From the NCBI GenBank assembly GCA_025526915.1, contig JAHLKH010000057.1, forward strand, positions 62,001 through 126,000: DNA of 64,000 bases. Direction: 5' to 3'. This DNA comes from Entophlyctis helioformis (taxonomy: Eukaryota; Chytridiomycota; Chytridiomycetes; Chytridiales; Chytriomycetaceae). Both the position numbers and the translations under genes were made by a program. Position 1 is the stretch's first letter. Every line of letters starts with the position of its first letter. This document shows positions 44,429 through 56,229 of the stretch, one piece after another. A model generated the notes under the pieces. That model had not been told where the DNA came from. It worked only from the letters and a program-made list of their open reading frames with translations, and did no database searches.

Positions 44429-47400
44429 TTATGAACTCGGCGGCTTCTTCTTGCCGCTCTTGGAGGTTGCAGGCAGTGCAGATCTCGGTGCAGTCAGCGC
44501 GGCTGGTGGCTCTTTAGCTGTTGGTGGCAGCGATACTGCGGGGACTGGCTGTTTCCGCTGTCGAACGGTTGTAAATGTTGCCGGTTGCAGCGCGGCAGAG
44601 CGCTTCTTGGCAGGTGCCTGTGCCGCCGTGCCGTCTATTGCATTCGTCGTGGTGGCCTTGGTCGGCGCAGCTTTGGACGGCTTCCCAGCCTTCTTGGTGG
44701 CTGGCGGCGACTTTGGTGACGGCGCAACCAACTTTGACTCGATCGCCCTGAGGCTCGCCGGGTCAAGGCAGATCTGAGCTTGGAGAAGGTCTGCCGAGGG
44801 TTTCTTGAACGTTAAAGGCGGGATCTGGTGGCCCGATGCAGACAGACGCTTGACGGTTTCAGCGACAGAGGGCAGCTCGCGATTGCCATACAGCTGCGCA
44901 ATGGCATCAACATCCTTGCTGCCGCTGCTGCTGTTACTGCTGCTGGTAAGGCGGCCAACCAAACGCTCAATGGTCTGCGCAATGGTGAACGACTTGCCGG
45001 GCGGTATGGCAGTGTGATTGGAGGGCGTGATGCATGCCATGTCAACCTCTTTGCGCAGACAGTGATCGACATCGACCAGCGAGAAGAATGCCACGTTCTT
45101 TGAGACATTTCATCGTGGTCAGTGCATGACGAAGCCACATCCAAACAAGCGACTGCTGGCTCACCAGAGGAAGATCGTCAAGACCCAGGCGACTGGCAAA
45201 CATGGATCGGACCCACAGGTTGCTGATCTGCAGGGCCAGACACGCCAGATCGGTGTGCTCGTCCTTAACCATGTACCGCAGCTCGTCGTGGATGCTCAGC
45301 AGAAAGCGGCCGTCAATGCCCAGCCGCCGCATGAGGTAGTCCATGGAAACGAGCAGCAGATGGAGGTAGTCCACGCCTGAGGACTGAACAACCCAGTTGA
45401 TGCGGCTCGTGATAAACTGCCTCTGCACATTGTCGGGCATGAGAGAGTCTGGGATCTGGCATCCCAGCACCGGCGTGCGCGGATCGCTGGACGTGGCGAT
45501 CCAGTCCAGGGTGTTGAACATGACAGATTCGGTGCCGCCGTGCCACATGAGGTGAAGCGGCGACCTGCCGTACTTTCGGCTGCGGAACCGTGTGCCCTTG
45601 GTCTTGGCATACAGCGCTTCGGCCTTTTGCTGCGCTTCGACGCGCGGCATGTCGGGATTGCTCTGCAGTAGAAGCTGGATGGCGTACTTGAGGCCAGCGC
45701 CATAGATGCGGCCATAGTTGAACACCTTGGACTTGTCGCGCGAGATGCCCAAGATCTTGCCAGTGACTGAATGCAGGTCTGTGCCGCCCGACTTGGTGCC
45801 CTGGAGCGTCATGAACCCAATAGCTGTGCTGCCGTGCATGCCAAACTGCGCATCGCCCATGACCGACGCAATCCACAGCTCCTCCGAGTCAACGTCGGCC
45901 CCGACAAACGAGTATCCCTTTGGTGCGCGCACGAGCGTCTTGAGCTCAGACCCAATGCGCGTGGCTTTGGCATTGGCGGCAGTCATCCACGTCGGCTCGA
46001 CGGCTCGCCGCGTGACTGTGCCCATGGGAATCGACCTGGGCAGAATGACGCCCATCTTCGAACTGGCAGGGCCGTGCACACTGCCACTCTCGCGGGCTGC
46101 GCCATCTTCTGGTCGTGCCTCGTAGTCAAGCGAACGGCCGCCGTCAGCACCGTCCCACACAACAAACTGGTCCTTGACGCGGGCACGGGCCGAGATCCAG
46201 TACGTGCACTGTGCGTTCAGGCTCAGGATGCGCTGTGCGGCTGGAAACTCTGATGTCAGCGTGCCGCTATCAAACGAAGCCATGTATGACTTGGCGAGCG
46301 GGTTGCCACAGTTTGCAGACTCGCCGTCGGGATGCGGGATGCGAAAGTAGTCGTGCTCGGTATCAAACGAGGCGATGGGGCTGTAGTTGTTGTCCGCGGG
46401 GTCTGTGCTGAACACGAGCTTGGCGGTCTGGTTGGCCGCTGCCTTTCCATCAGGGCTCGAGTCTGACTCGGTGGACTTGCTGCCCACGGGATTGGTGGCC
46501 GATTCTTGCTTTGGCTTGCGCCACATCCAGCCATACGCTGCGCAGTACGACACGGGGCACTTGTTCCATAACAGCCGCAGCAAGTATGGCGCGACGCGTT
46601 TGGTGGTTGTGATGCGTAGACACTGGTCGGACAAGTCCCACAGATCGCGATACCATTTGGGCTTGCCATCCATGGGGCTTGCGGCGGCAGACGACTTGAA
46701 TGGCCGAGCCGGGACGAGCACCTTGCCCGATGCAGACAGCTTGGGCTTGGTCATGCGGACCTGCTTGATCTCCCAGTCCAGATGCTGCAGCCACGGATCA
46801 GACTCGTACGACTTGTCTGCAAGCATGTCCAGCGCCTTGTCTGCCAGTGTACGCAGCTCGGTGCCGATCTGCTGCTGGAAACTGTCGCATAACGCCTCGC
46901 AGCGATCAATGTACTCTTGCCAGTCTTGCGAGACGGACAGGTACGGCTTGATCATCTGCAGCATGCCCACAAACGAAACGGGGTGCGGGCATTTCTCTTC
47001 AAACTGCGGCCACAGCTTCTGGTAGACGCCGTGCGTGATGTGAACGTCGTTGGCGCAGTAGCCCATGAGCATCTGGAATGTGGACGGGTCGTCAAAGGGC
47101 ATGAGATTGGGGCCGGCAAACCAGTCGCGAGTCGTCTTGTCCATGTCTATGCCAAGGTACAGCTTGGCAATGTCCTTGAGACTGCGCAGTGCTGTCAGCG
47201 GCTTCCAGCGGTCTCCTTCTGCGAGGTCGGCAGATGGCATTGTTGTGAAGCGTGAACCACCAGACTCGTCGCTCTCAAGCGCGTCGAGCTCGTGCGACAT
47301 GTCGTCGGCCAGGTCCGGATCGGTGGCTCCTTGTTGCGCTTGTCCCGCATGAACGTCATCCATGCCGATCGCTGCTGCGACGACATGCCCGCAACTGCAC

Positions 47401-48573
47401 AGTGCAGACTCATGGTGTCGATGAACGCATTGCGGGTTGGCTTCGCAGAGTACTCTTCCCGAATCCGTGCGCGGTCATATGCAACATTGTGGCCCACAAT
47501 CAGACGCGGGATCTCTGGATTGCCCATGGGAATGAGCTCCCACGACGCACGCGGCTCGTGAGCAACAGGCTTTGTCTTGCTACGAGGCTGTTTGGATTTG
47601 AGCGGCTGCTGCTGCTGCTCATGATCTTGGCCGCTCTCGAAGAGCATCGACGAGCACCAAGAGTACCACGCCGAAGTAGACGCAGCAACAGCAAGGATCG
47701 GGTACTGTGTTATCTTGTACATGACTTCGACGTCAAACACGAGTGCCTCGCCGTCTGGTGGATGATCGATGCGTGTCCACGTGTGTGTATGCCCTCCCTT
47801 GGCGGTCGCGGCAGCATCTGCCAGATCGTACCGCACCCATCCAGACGCCTTTGCCCAGTGGCTGGGCTTTGGCGGGAGTGCCCCCAGGCTGGGCGAAGCG
47901 AATGAGCGAGCCTGTGACAGATACGGCTCAGACTGCTCGGCAGCCAGAGCATAAAAGTGCTCTTCGATGGGCCGATCGTGCTCCTGTGGTGAAGATGCTG
48001 CTGCGTTGGCTGTCGATCTCGTGGAGCTGCTGTTGTCCGTGCTGCTGCTGTTGGTGGAAGCATGGGGATGCGGACGAGCGGTGGAAGGGGCAGCTGGATC
48101 TCGGGCAGCGCATCAAGCGTGCGACCAAACAGCCCATGAGTCTTGAGGTGCGTCTCTGCGAGCCGAGAGGCATCAGGAGTCGCATTGGCAGGCGCAGCGT
48201 CATCTGACTCAAAGGCATCGTAGTGCTGGAAAGGCCTGCTGCTCTGGCTGGGGATCGGTGCTGCCGTTGGTGGTGCCCTTGCCGATGCCGCAGCAGCTGC
48301 TGGAAAGACTTGAACGTGCAAGTTGTACGACAGCATTTGGATGCCGAGCGGATTGGCTCTGTATTCGCTGGCCTCATCCGCCGATGCCGGCGGTGGTGCG
48401 GGTGGTGCGGGTGGTGCTGGTGCTGCTGCTGCTGCTTGTGCTTCTTTTGATGGTGACGATGCCAGTCGCACTTGACTGCTGGCCGCTCTGGCGACTCCGA
48501 GGGTCTGGCGAGGAGCGGCTGCACGACCATGCACAATCGGACACGCCTTGGCCCACGCTCGAAAGCGCAGCAT
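44429..48573 (-). CDS. Mitochondrial DNA polymerase gamma catalytic subunit
   Basis: Family A replicative polymerase of mitochondria (MIP1 in yeast, POLG in animals). The N-terminus MLRFRAWAKACPIVHGR is Arg/Ala-rich and free of acids, like a mitochondrial presequence, and NPLGIQMLSYNLHVQVF is the conserved entry. An intron (donor GTCCGC) leads to DRPIEEHFYALAAEQSEPYL. Exonuclease motifs: VFDVEVM, GHNVAYDRARI, CANDVHITHGVY. Polymerase motifs: A (FVGADVDSEELWIASVMGD), B (RDKSKVFNYGRIYGAG), C (SIHDELRY). An intron at about 45100-45160 joins LGLDDLPL to NVAFFSLVDVDHCLRKEVDM. The last exon adds an Ala/Pro/Lys-rich fungal extension of about 150 residues. One base is missing near 47331. The gene sits 36 bases after the lipase stop and 98 bases before the dynein start, all on the minus strand. 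Confidence 0.94.
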
Positions 48574-48609
48574 TTGAAGGGAGGATCGGATGATGACTCG
48601 GCAAGCTGT

Positions 48610-51153
48610 TTATTGGATGTTGGTGACATCGGCAGTCACTGTTGCAGACGAGCGGACGTCGTTCACAACGCGGCGAATGAGCTGGGCAGTGTCGCTGACC
48701 AGGACCCAGTAGTGGCCTGGGTTCTGCTCGCGCGTGAACATGGTCATGTGGGCGGTGATCTCGTCGACGCAGTCTGTGCCGACAGGGAAGAACAGGTGGC
48801 AGGTCGGCTGCGGTGGTGGCGCAATAAAAGTGCGGAAGGCGGGCTCGGCCTTGGCCGATGACGCAGATGCCGATCCAGACGGCGAGTCAGGGCGTTGGGG
48901 TTTAGGCGGTGCAATCGGCTTGGGCACCTGTCGCAGTATTGGTGGATATGTGGATGCTGGTAAGTACAAGTGTCGTTTTGGCAAGTGGCTGTGTACAGGT
49001 GGCTGTTTACGCCAATGTGACCGTGGTGCACTTGCCTGGACATAAAAGCAGCGGAACACAAGACCATTGTCGCGCATGCGCGCCATGATCAGATCCATGC
49101 GGCGCTGGGTTGTGGCGGGACTTTCGCCCCAGATCGGGTACAAGAACTGCAGGTGTTTGCGAGCCTCTTCTGCGTGCGACAGTGCATATGCGACGGCCAT
49201 GCGTCGTGCAACCGTCATGGTGCCCACAGCAAGCAATCCGCCAGAATAGTAGGCTCCGGCAGCAATCGCGGCAGCACCAACACCGAATGTGATCCAGGGG
49301 CTCCAGGAAGTCTCGGCGGGAATGGGAAGCAACTCTGGGCGGATGGGAGCTTGCTGCGCCGGCTCGTCTTGGATGGTGCTTTGCCACGGGCGAGCAGGGG
49401 GCGTCCACTCCTCGTCGCTATCCTGATCTGTCTTTTTGCGCACGTCCAAATGCTTTGCATCCGACAAAGGCTCGACCTCTGTTGCCGTTGCAGTTGCCGT
49501 TGCCGTTGTAGTTGCGGTTGCCGACGCGGTTGTCGTTGCATCGGCTGTGGTATTCTTGTCGTCCTTGACTTCTTTGGCCAGATCAGAAGACGAGGCGGCG
49601 GGCGAAGCCTCGGCTGGAGTCTGTGGTGCGCTGCCACTGAATGACGACAGCGACGGCAGCGAGCGCGCAATAGTCTGAGGAGCGCTTGCAATGACGCCTG
49701 GAAGAGCAAGGGCAACGCTGGCTGTGTTGCGCAGCGCGTCGGATGCGGTTGGCAGCGATGCAATAGCCTGGCTTGCCATGGACGAGCCGGTCTGGATGGC
49801 CTGAGACGCGGTTGGCATGGCGGCATAGGCAGATGATGCGTACTGGGGAAGAGCCGTCACGGTCTGAGCGCCACTGGTGATGGCGCTGGACGCGATGCTG
49901 CCCAACGCAGACGGCGCAGCCTGGATGCGGCGCAAGACTGGCGATGCGGCCTGTTTTGCAGACTCTGGGATATAGTCAGACACCATCTCTGCCGCCTTTA
50001 CGGTGGCGGCCGACGACACGCCGTAAGTGTTGAGGCCATAGAAAGGCGAGTCGAACGAGAGGATCGCAACGATGTTGATGTGGTTGCGCGGCGAGGGGTG
50101 TGCCTGCGTGTGCTCGGTCACGGGCACATCGGCGGCAGCAGGCAGCTTATCCTTTGCGTCGTCTACAGGCGTGGGATCCACTGCAGCAGGTTTGGCCGGC
50201 TGGCCGGGCTGCGACTGCGACTGCGACTGGGATTGTGGCTGCGGCTGTGCAGAAGCGGCGTCTTGGCCAGGCGCCACGTCCCATACTGGACGAGTGCCGG
50301 TTGGCGAGGACAGCACTGCCTGGTCGATGGCAATCGACTTGAACGGCTCGTCCTTTGTCTTGCCAAAGTCGCCAGGCAGATCTGCCTTTGGCGCGCCGTC
50401 CCTTTCGTCGGCGTGTGCATCGGTGTTGCTTGCGTCTGCATTGGCGATGGACAGACGGGTGGGGGTCTGTGGCCGGGATGCAGAGGCAGAGGCAGAGCCA
50501 GAGCCATACCACCAGGATCCGATCCAGCCAGTGATGCCCGTGGCAGACGATGATGCATCGGCAGCCGCCGGAGCGTCCTTTTGCGGTTCAGCTGTTGTGG
50601 CAGATGCGGCAGAAGCGGCAGTTGTGGTAGTAGTAGCAGCACCGTCGGTAGTCGAAGAAGCGGCGGCAGCAGCGACGGAGGTGGCGGCGGCGACGGCGGC
50701 CGTTGAAGGCTCTGCATGAGTCGACGAAGACGAAGACGACGCAGCGGAGGGAGCTGCTGACGGAGCTGCTGACGTGGCGTTCTGGGAGGGGTTTGGGAGG
50801 GGCGGCAGCTGGTTGGAGGACTCGAGCAGCTTGTAGAAGGCGTCGACGGCGATGAGGCCGCCCATGGAGTGTGCGAGGATGATGACGGCCTCGTACTCGG
50901 GGGCGGCGGCGTTGAGCACCAGCCAGTTGTACAGCAGGTTGACGGAGCGGGTCGGGTCGCCCTTTGTCTCGAAGCGGGGCAGCACGCGGGCCTCGAGGTT
51001 GAGCAGGCGGTGCGACTGGCGCAGGGCCGAGAGCAGGTCGAGCGGGAACGTCGAGAAGGACGTCTCGGAGCCCAGGAAGCCGTGCACGAACAGCAGCAGC
51101 ACCTTGGGCTGGGGGTGCACGGCGGCGGCGGCCGAGGACGACACGATGGACAT
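48610..51153 (-). CDS. DUF676-type serine lipase/alpha-beta hydrolase, membrane-anchored
   Basis: Starts MSIVSSSAAAAVHPQPKVLL at 51153. The open frame continues further upstream but without conservation. KVLLLFVHGFLGSETSFSTF is the oxyanion strand/loop of alpha-beta hydrolases, and ILAHSMGGLIAVDAFY carries the nucleophile Ser (the elbow is AHSMGG instead of GHSMGG). A long Ala/Ser/Thr low-complexity insertion follows (about 50350-50780). Past it, INIVAILSFDSPFYGLNTYG belongs to the hydrolase core. The C-terminal part has a hydrophobic helix, WITFGVGAAAIAAGAYYSGG, and ends after HLFFPVGTDCVDEITAHMTM and GHYWVLVSDTAQLIRRVVND, where the last His is probably catalytic. An intron with GC-AG borders (48928-49035, CAG/GCAAGT) is predicted. 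The stop codon is inside AATAAA (48609-48614). Substrate unknown. Confidence 0.75.
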   Translation of the reverse strand: MSIVSSSAAAAVHPQPKVLLLFVHGFLGSETSFSTFPLDLLSALRQSHRLLNLEARVLPRFETKGDPTRSVNLLYNWLVLNAAAPEYEAVIILAHSMGGLIAVDAFYKLLESSNQLPPLPNPSQNATSAAPSAAPSAASSSSSSTHAEPSTAAVAAATSVAAAAASSTTDGAATTTTTAASAASATTAEPQKDAPAAADASSSATGITGWIGSWWYGSGSASASASRPQTPTRLSIANADASNTDAHADERDGAPKADLPGDFGKTKDEPFKSIAIDQAVLSSPTGTRPVWDVAPGQDAASAQPQPQSQSQSQSQPGQPAKPAAVDPTPVDDAKDKLPAAADVPVTEHTQAHPSPRNHINIVAILSFDSPFYGLNTYGVSSAATVKAAEMVSDYIPESAKQAASPVLRRIQAAPSALGSIASSAITSGAQTVTALPQYASSAYAAMPTASQAIQTGSSMASQAIASLPTASDALRNTASVALALPGVIASAPQTIARSLPSLSSFSGSAPQTPAEASPAASSSDLAKEVKDDKNTTADATTTASATATTTATATATATEVEPLSDAKHLDVRKKTDQDSDEEWTPPARPWQSTIQDEPAQQAPIRPELLPIPAETSWSPWITFGVGAAAIAAGAYYSGGLLAVGTMTVARRMAVAYALSHAEEARKHLQFLYPIWGESPATTQRRMDLIMARMRDNGLVFRCFYVQASAPRSHWRKQPPVHSHLPKRHLYLPASTYPPILRQVPKPIAPPKPQRPDSPSGSASASSAKAEPAFRTFIAPPPQPTCHLFFPVGTDCVDEITAHMTMFTREQNPGHYWVLVSDTAQLIRRVVNDVRSSATVTADVTNIQ

Positions 51154-51614
51154 GGGCGAGAGCAGATGTGCTGGTGTGCTGGTGTGTGTGTGTGCAGATG
51201 TGTGTGTGTTGGTTTGTGTGTAAAAGTGTCTGTAATCGGGTTGCCCCGTCGATGGTGCACACGCTGCATCTGCCCAGTCGCCTGCTCCCACTGCTCCGTC
51301 ACTGCCACCGCGCCCCCCGCATGCTGCCGCTCGGAGTGCGCCTGTCGTCGTCGTCGCTGCAGGGCAGCGGCACCGCCTCGCCGCCGTCGCCGTCGCCCGC
51401 GTCGCCGCTGCTGGCGTCGCTGTCGCTGCTGTACTCGAGTGCGCTGTCTGCTCAGCCGTCTGCTCAACTCCAGCAACTCCAACAGCTCCAACAGCCGTCT
51501 GCCCTCCAACTCCAACAGCTCCAGCAACAACCGCCGCCCGCTTTGCCCGCGATCTCCAGACCAACTCCGCGTGCCCCGACAACGACAACGACAACGACGA
51601 CAACTCCCCGCAGC
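51154..51614. promoter_or_regulatory. Divergent region between the lipase and tripeptidyl peptidase II
   Basis: It carries a GT-rich repeat (51163-51235, TGTGTGTGTG) and a repetitive GCTCCAACAG/CAACTCC-rich stretch (51470-51560) that is open on both strands but shows no conserved protein. It is probably promoter and 5' UTR for both genes. Confidence 0.55.
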
Positions 51615-54600
51615 ATGGCGCCTTCTTCAGTCTTTCCGGTCGACGGTCTGCTGCCCAAGCAGGTGCGTGTGCAGGCTGGCCGGCCGTGTGCATGCCACCA
51701 CGCCCACGCCCACGCCCACGCCCTCACTCACACCTTGCATGCCTTGCACGCCCGCCTTGCACGCCCATTCAACCACTCCGCCCGCCCGCAGGAGACCGAG
51801 GCCGCCGCATTCCTCGCAAAGAACCCCGCCTTTGACGGCCGCGGCACGCTGGTCGCCATCCTCGACACAGGCGAGCTGCCCCCTGCTCCCCCTTCTGCTC
51901 TTTCTGCTCCCTGCTTCCCCTGCTTCCCTTGCCCTGTCTGTGCCCCAGGCTGCCCACGGCTGCCCCCTTGTCCTGCCCGCCGGCCTTTGGCGGGTGTCCT
52001 TGGCCCGCCGTCCTTGGGCTTGCTGTAATTGCACCGCGCCAACGTGACCACGTCACAAGGCCGTTGCTCATTCGAATACCCGCGCTTGTGCTTGTGCTTT
52101 TGTGCCCTTGCTGCCTGCTCGCTGGCTGCTTGTGCCCTGCTTGCTTGTGCTGCCTGCTTGTGCTGACCCTCGCGGCCCTCGCCTTGCTGCCTCGCTGCAG
52201 GTGTCGATCCTGGCGCCGCCGGCATGCAGGTCACCTCGGACGGACGCCCCAAGATCACCGCCCTCATCGACTGCACAGGCTCGGGCGACGTGCCGTGCAA
52301 GACAGAGGTCACTGCCACGCTCGAAACCGCTCAGGACGGCTCGTCCGTCCGCACCCTCAAGGGCCTCTCGGGCCGCACCCTCCGTCTCGGCAACTGGGCC
52401 TGCCCGTCAAACAAGTTCCGTCTGGGTCTGAAGCACTCGGCCGATCTGTTCCCCATCCCGCTCGTCTCCAGACTCAAAAAGGTCGGCTCTTGCCTGCATC
52501 TGCATCTGTATCTGCATCCAGACCGCCATCGCCATCGCCATCGCCACCGTGCTTACCCCGTGTGCTCGCCTCTCCTCTACTGCCATCAGGATCGCAAGGA
52601 AAAGTTTGACCTCGAGCACCATGCCCTCACCACAAAGGTCCAGAACGAGGCGCTTGCCCTCGACGCATCGCTGGTCGGCAAGTCCGCTGACGAGGCCACG
52701 CTCATCAAGAGCGACTACAAGGCCCGTCTGGACGTGCTCAAGGAGCTCATCAAGTCGTACGAAGATCCCGGCATTCTCATGGTATGCTTGCCCCCTGCGT
52801 CGCTCCAAGCTCATCGTGGCACCACCATGGCAGCCATGCGCGCTAACACAGCATGGTGATCTCGCTTCATCCGCCATCCTTTAGGACTGCGTCGTCTTCC
52901 ACGACGGCACAACGTGGCGCGCTGTCGTCGATCTGTCCGAGACGGGCGATCTCACCAACGGCACGGCCCTCGCCTCCTTCTCGGAAGAGCACCAGTTCCT
53001 CCGCTTCAACGACGACAACATGCTCAACTTCTCTGTCAACATCTACGACAATGGCGAGATGCTCAGCATTGTCACTCTGGGCGGCTCCCACGGCACCCAC
53101 GTGGCCGCCATCACCGCCGCAAACCACCCTGAAGACCCGCGTCTCAACGGCGTTGCCCCTGGTGCCCAGATCGTCTCGCTCAAGATCGGCGACACGCGTC
53201 TGAGCACCATGGAGACCGGAACAGGCCTCGTCCGCGCTGCCATTGAGCTGGCCCGTCTCAACATCGATCTGGCCAACATCTCGTACGGCGAGGCGGCCGC
53301 CAACCCCAACTACGGTCGCTTCATCGAGCTCCTCCGCGACGATGTCATCAACAAGAAGGGTTGCATCGTGTCTCGTCTGCTGGAAACGCCGGCCCGGCGC
53401 TCACCACGGCTGGATCGCCTGGCAGCACCTCGAGCACCGTCATTGGCGTCGGCGCCTACGTCAGCCACGCCATGATGGACGCCGAGTACGCGCTCCTCGA
53501 CAAGGTCGAAGAGCGTCCCTACACATGGTCGTCGCGCGGCCCCACCATCGACGGTGACATTGGCGTTGACATCTTTGCCCCCGGCGCTGCCATCACCAGT
53601 GTGCCGCAGTACACCTCTGACCGCACACAGCTCATGAACGGCACGTCCATGTCCAGCCCCAACTGCTGCGGCTGCCTGGCTCTTCTGGTGTCGGGCCTCA
53701 AGGCATCCAACATTCCTTACACGCCTTACCTCGTCAAGGCCGCCATCCAGGCGACTGGCAAGGACATCAGCGACCCGCTTGGCACCCGCTTCATCCAGGT
53801 CGCCAAGTCTTGGGAGTTCCTCTCCAGCACCTCGCGCTCGTACCTGCCTTCCACGCTCCACTACAACGTCAAGGTCTCGACGCGCGACAATGCACGCGGT
53901 GTCTACCTGCGCGACCTTGTCGAGACGAGCGAGGTCCAGGAGTGCATGGTTGACGTCCAGCCTCTGTTCCCCAACAAGGACGACCCCTCGGTGCTGCCCC
54001 AAAAGCTCTCGCTCGAGCTCCAGCTGGTCATGCGCAGCTCGGACCGCTGGATCAGCACCCCCGACTTTGTGCTCGTCAACTCGTCGGGCCGCTCGTTCAA
54101 GATCCGCGTTGATCCCACCAACCTGGCTCCGGGCCTGCACGCCGGCTGCATCGAGGCATTCGACGCCAAGAAGCCCGACGTCGGCGCGCTGTTCAAGATC
54201 CCCATCACCGTGTGCAAGCCGGAGCAGACGGCGCACAAGTCCATCTCCGTGCAGCAGGCCCAGGCCGAGGCGGGCTTCATCAAGTACGACTCGCTGCGCT
54301 TCACGCCGGGCTCCATCCACCGCAAGTTCATCCACGTCCCAATGGGCGCCAACTTTGCCGAGCTTGTGGTGCGCTCCGAGAACCGCGAGACGCCTGCGGC
54401 TCTGATTGTGCATCTGCTCCAGCTCAACCCCCAGTCGCGCTACCCGACCTTTGAAAGGGTCTACGGTCTCCGCCTGGCCTCGTCTGGCTCGGGCTCGCCC
54501 GACGACGACTTTGTGCAGCGCAAGCACTTTGCCGTCCTCCCCAACGTCACCATTGAGCTCTGTGTCGCCCAGATGTGGTCGTCTCTCGACCCGTCCACGG

Positions 54601-56229
54601 TCTCGATCGAGGTGCGCTTCCACGGCATCCAGGCTGCGTTCTCGTCAAACACCAACGGCGGCTTTGGCGCCACGTCCGGCAGCGGCGGCTCGCTCCAGCA
54701 CATCAACCCTGGCAGCTACGGCTTCACCCGCGTCGACGTGTCGGTCCCGATCCGCAACGAAACGGTGCAGCCCAGCGCCTCGTTCGACACGCTGCGCAAG
54801 ACCTTCCGTCCGACCGAGTACGCCATCACCCCGCTCCAGTCTCGCGATGTTCTCCCCGACGGCCGCCAGCTGCACCAGATTGTGCTCAGCTACACATTCA
54901 AGCTGGCCGAAGGCGCTTCGGTGACACCCCGCATCCCTCGCCTGCAGGACGTGCTCTACGACTCGTCGCTGGACAACTTTAGTCTGTTTGTCTTTGACGC
55001 CAACAAGCGTCTTGTCGGTGTTGTGGATGTCTACGCCAAGACCTTTACTCTGCCAGAGGGCACCTACACGGTGCGTGTCCAGGTCGTGTCCAAGTCGCTC
55101 GAGGTGCTCGAAAAGCTGCAGACCCTGCCGCTGCTCATCGACGTGAGCGTCAAGGCCGTCTCGCTGACCGCGTACAACACCCTGGCCGATTCCATCGAGG
55201 GCAACTCGGCCGGTGTGTTCAAGTCCAAGGCCATCGACCGCGGCCAGCGCACCACCTTCTGGCTGGGCGAAGCTCCTGCCGCGTCCATGCCCAAAGACGC
55301 CAAGGCCGGCGATCTCCTTGTTGGCAAGCTGGACATCACGCCCACCAAGCTCGACGGTGTCCTCTACAACCTGGCGTACATTGTCCCGCCCGAGGCCAAG
55401 AAGGAGGCCGACAGCGACGTCACATTGGTTGGCGACAAGGTCGAGGTCAAGGATGACCCCGTGCTTGCCAGCGAGGCCGTGCGCGACCTGGAAATCTCTT
55501 GGATCAAGAAAATGACCAAGGACGCCGACCGCGATGCACTCCTTGCCAAGCTCGAGGCCGCACACCCCGACCATCTGCCGCTCCTCAAGCAGAAGCTCGA
55601 AGTCCTTGCCGACAAGATGCAAAAGACGGCTGCTGCACCGGCCACTGCTGGTGACAAGCCCGCCGAAGATGACATTTTCGCGCGCGTCGTCGAGACCACC
55701 AACCAGATCCTGCGCATCGTCGACGAAAGCCAGATTGCCCGCTACTTTGGTGTGCAGCACGACGTTGCCAAGGGCGGCGAGAAGCAGCGTGCCGAGAAGA
55801 AGGAGATGGAGTTCCAGAAGGAGCTGTGGCTCTCTCGTACCGCTGCAAGGCTACGGCGTACAGACACTTGTACACCGCGTCGCCCGATGCCAAGGTTGCC
55901 GAGACGCAGTTCCTCCCCCTCATTGACACGGCGCTGCCAAGTACTTGGAATGGAGCCCCGCCAACGCGCTCTCGACGGACGGCCAGTACCTCCTCCTGTG
56001 GGCATGGCGCAACCGTCTGCGTGGCCATCACGGCACCGTCCTCAAGGCCGTCAACAAGTTTATTGCGGATCCCAAGAACGCAGCCAACGAAGAGACTGCC
56101 AAGGGACCACTCAAGGCCGCATTCGAGCTCCGCGCTGAACTCTTGAGCGAGCTGGGCTGGAAGCTGTGGGCAGACTATGACGAAAAGTGGCGCATCAAAA
56201 AGTTCCCGGCCGACTTTGCCAACTTTTAA
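51615..56229 (+). CDS. TPP2: Tripeptidyl peptidase II (giant subtilisin-like serine exopeptidase)
   Basis: Cytosolic protease that removes tripeptides downstream of the proteasome. Start MAPSSVFPVDGLLPKQ, then after an intron ETEAAAFLAKNPAFDGRG and LVAILDTG (catalytic Asp), intron, VDPGAAGMQVTSDGRPKI. The catalytic His is in GGSHGTHVAAI (about 53085-53110), the oxyanion region in SSAGNAGPAL (about 53375), and the catalytic Ser in NGTSMSSPNCCG (about 53640). The long beta-rich C-terminal part runs to 56229 (KLWADYDEKWRIKKF). About 1250 residues is normal for TPP2. Single bases are missing near 53370, 55836 and 55933; the protein continues in the next frame each time. Other possible ATGs upstream sit in low-complexity sequence and are rejected. 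Confidence 0.95.

Noticed and set aside
50163..51530. Minus-strand open frame of 455 codons overlapping the lipase
   Set aside because: The protein is a Pro/Arg/Ser run in the wrong frame of the Ala/Ser-rich lipase insertion, with no conserved motif.
51154..51693. N-terminal extension of the lipase frame upstream of 51153
   Set aside because: It is low complexity, overlaps the first exon of TPP2 and its promoter, and the conserved hydrolase start follows the ATG at 51153.
51168..52028. Plus-strand open frame with Gln/Pro-rich start upstream of TPP2
   Set aside because: It only joins promoter repeats, the short first TPP2 exons and unspliced introns; the TPP2 N-terminus begins at 51615.
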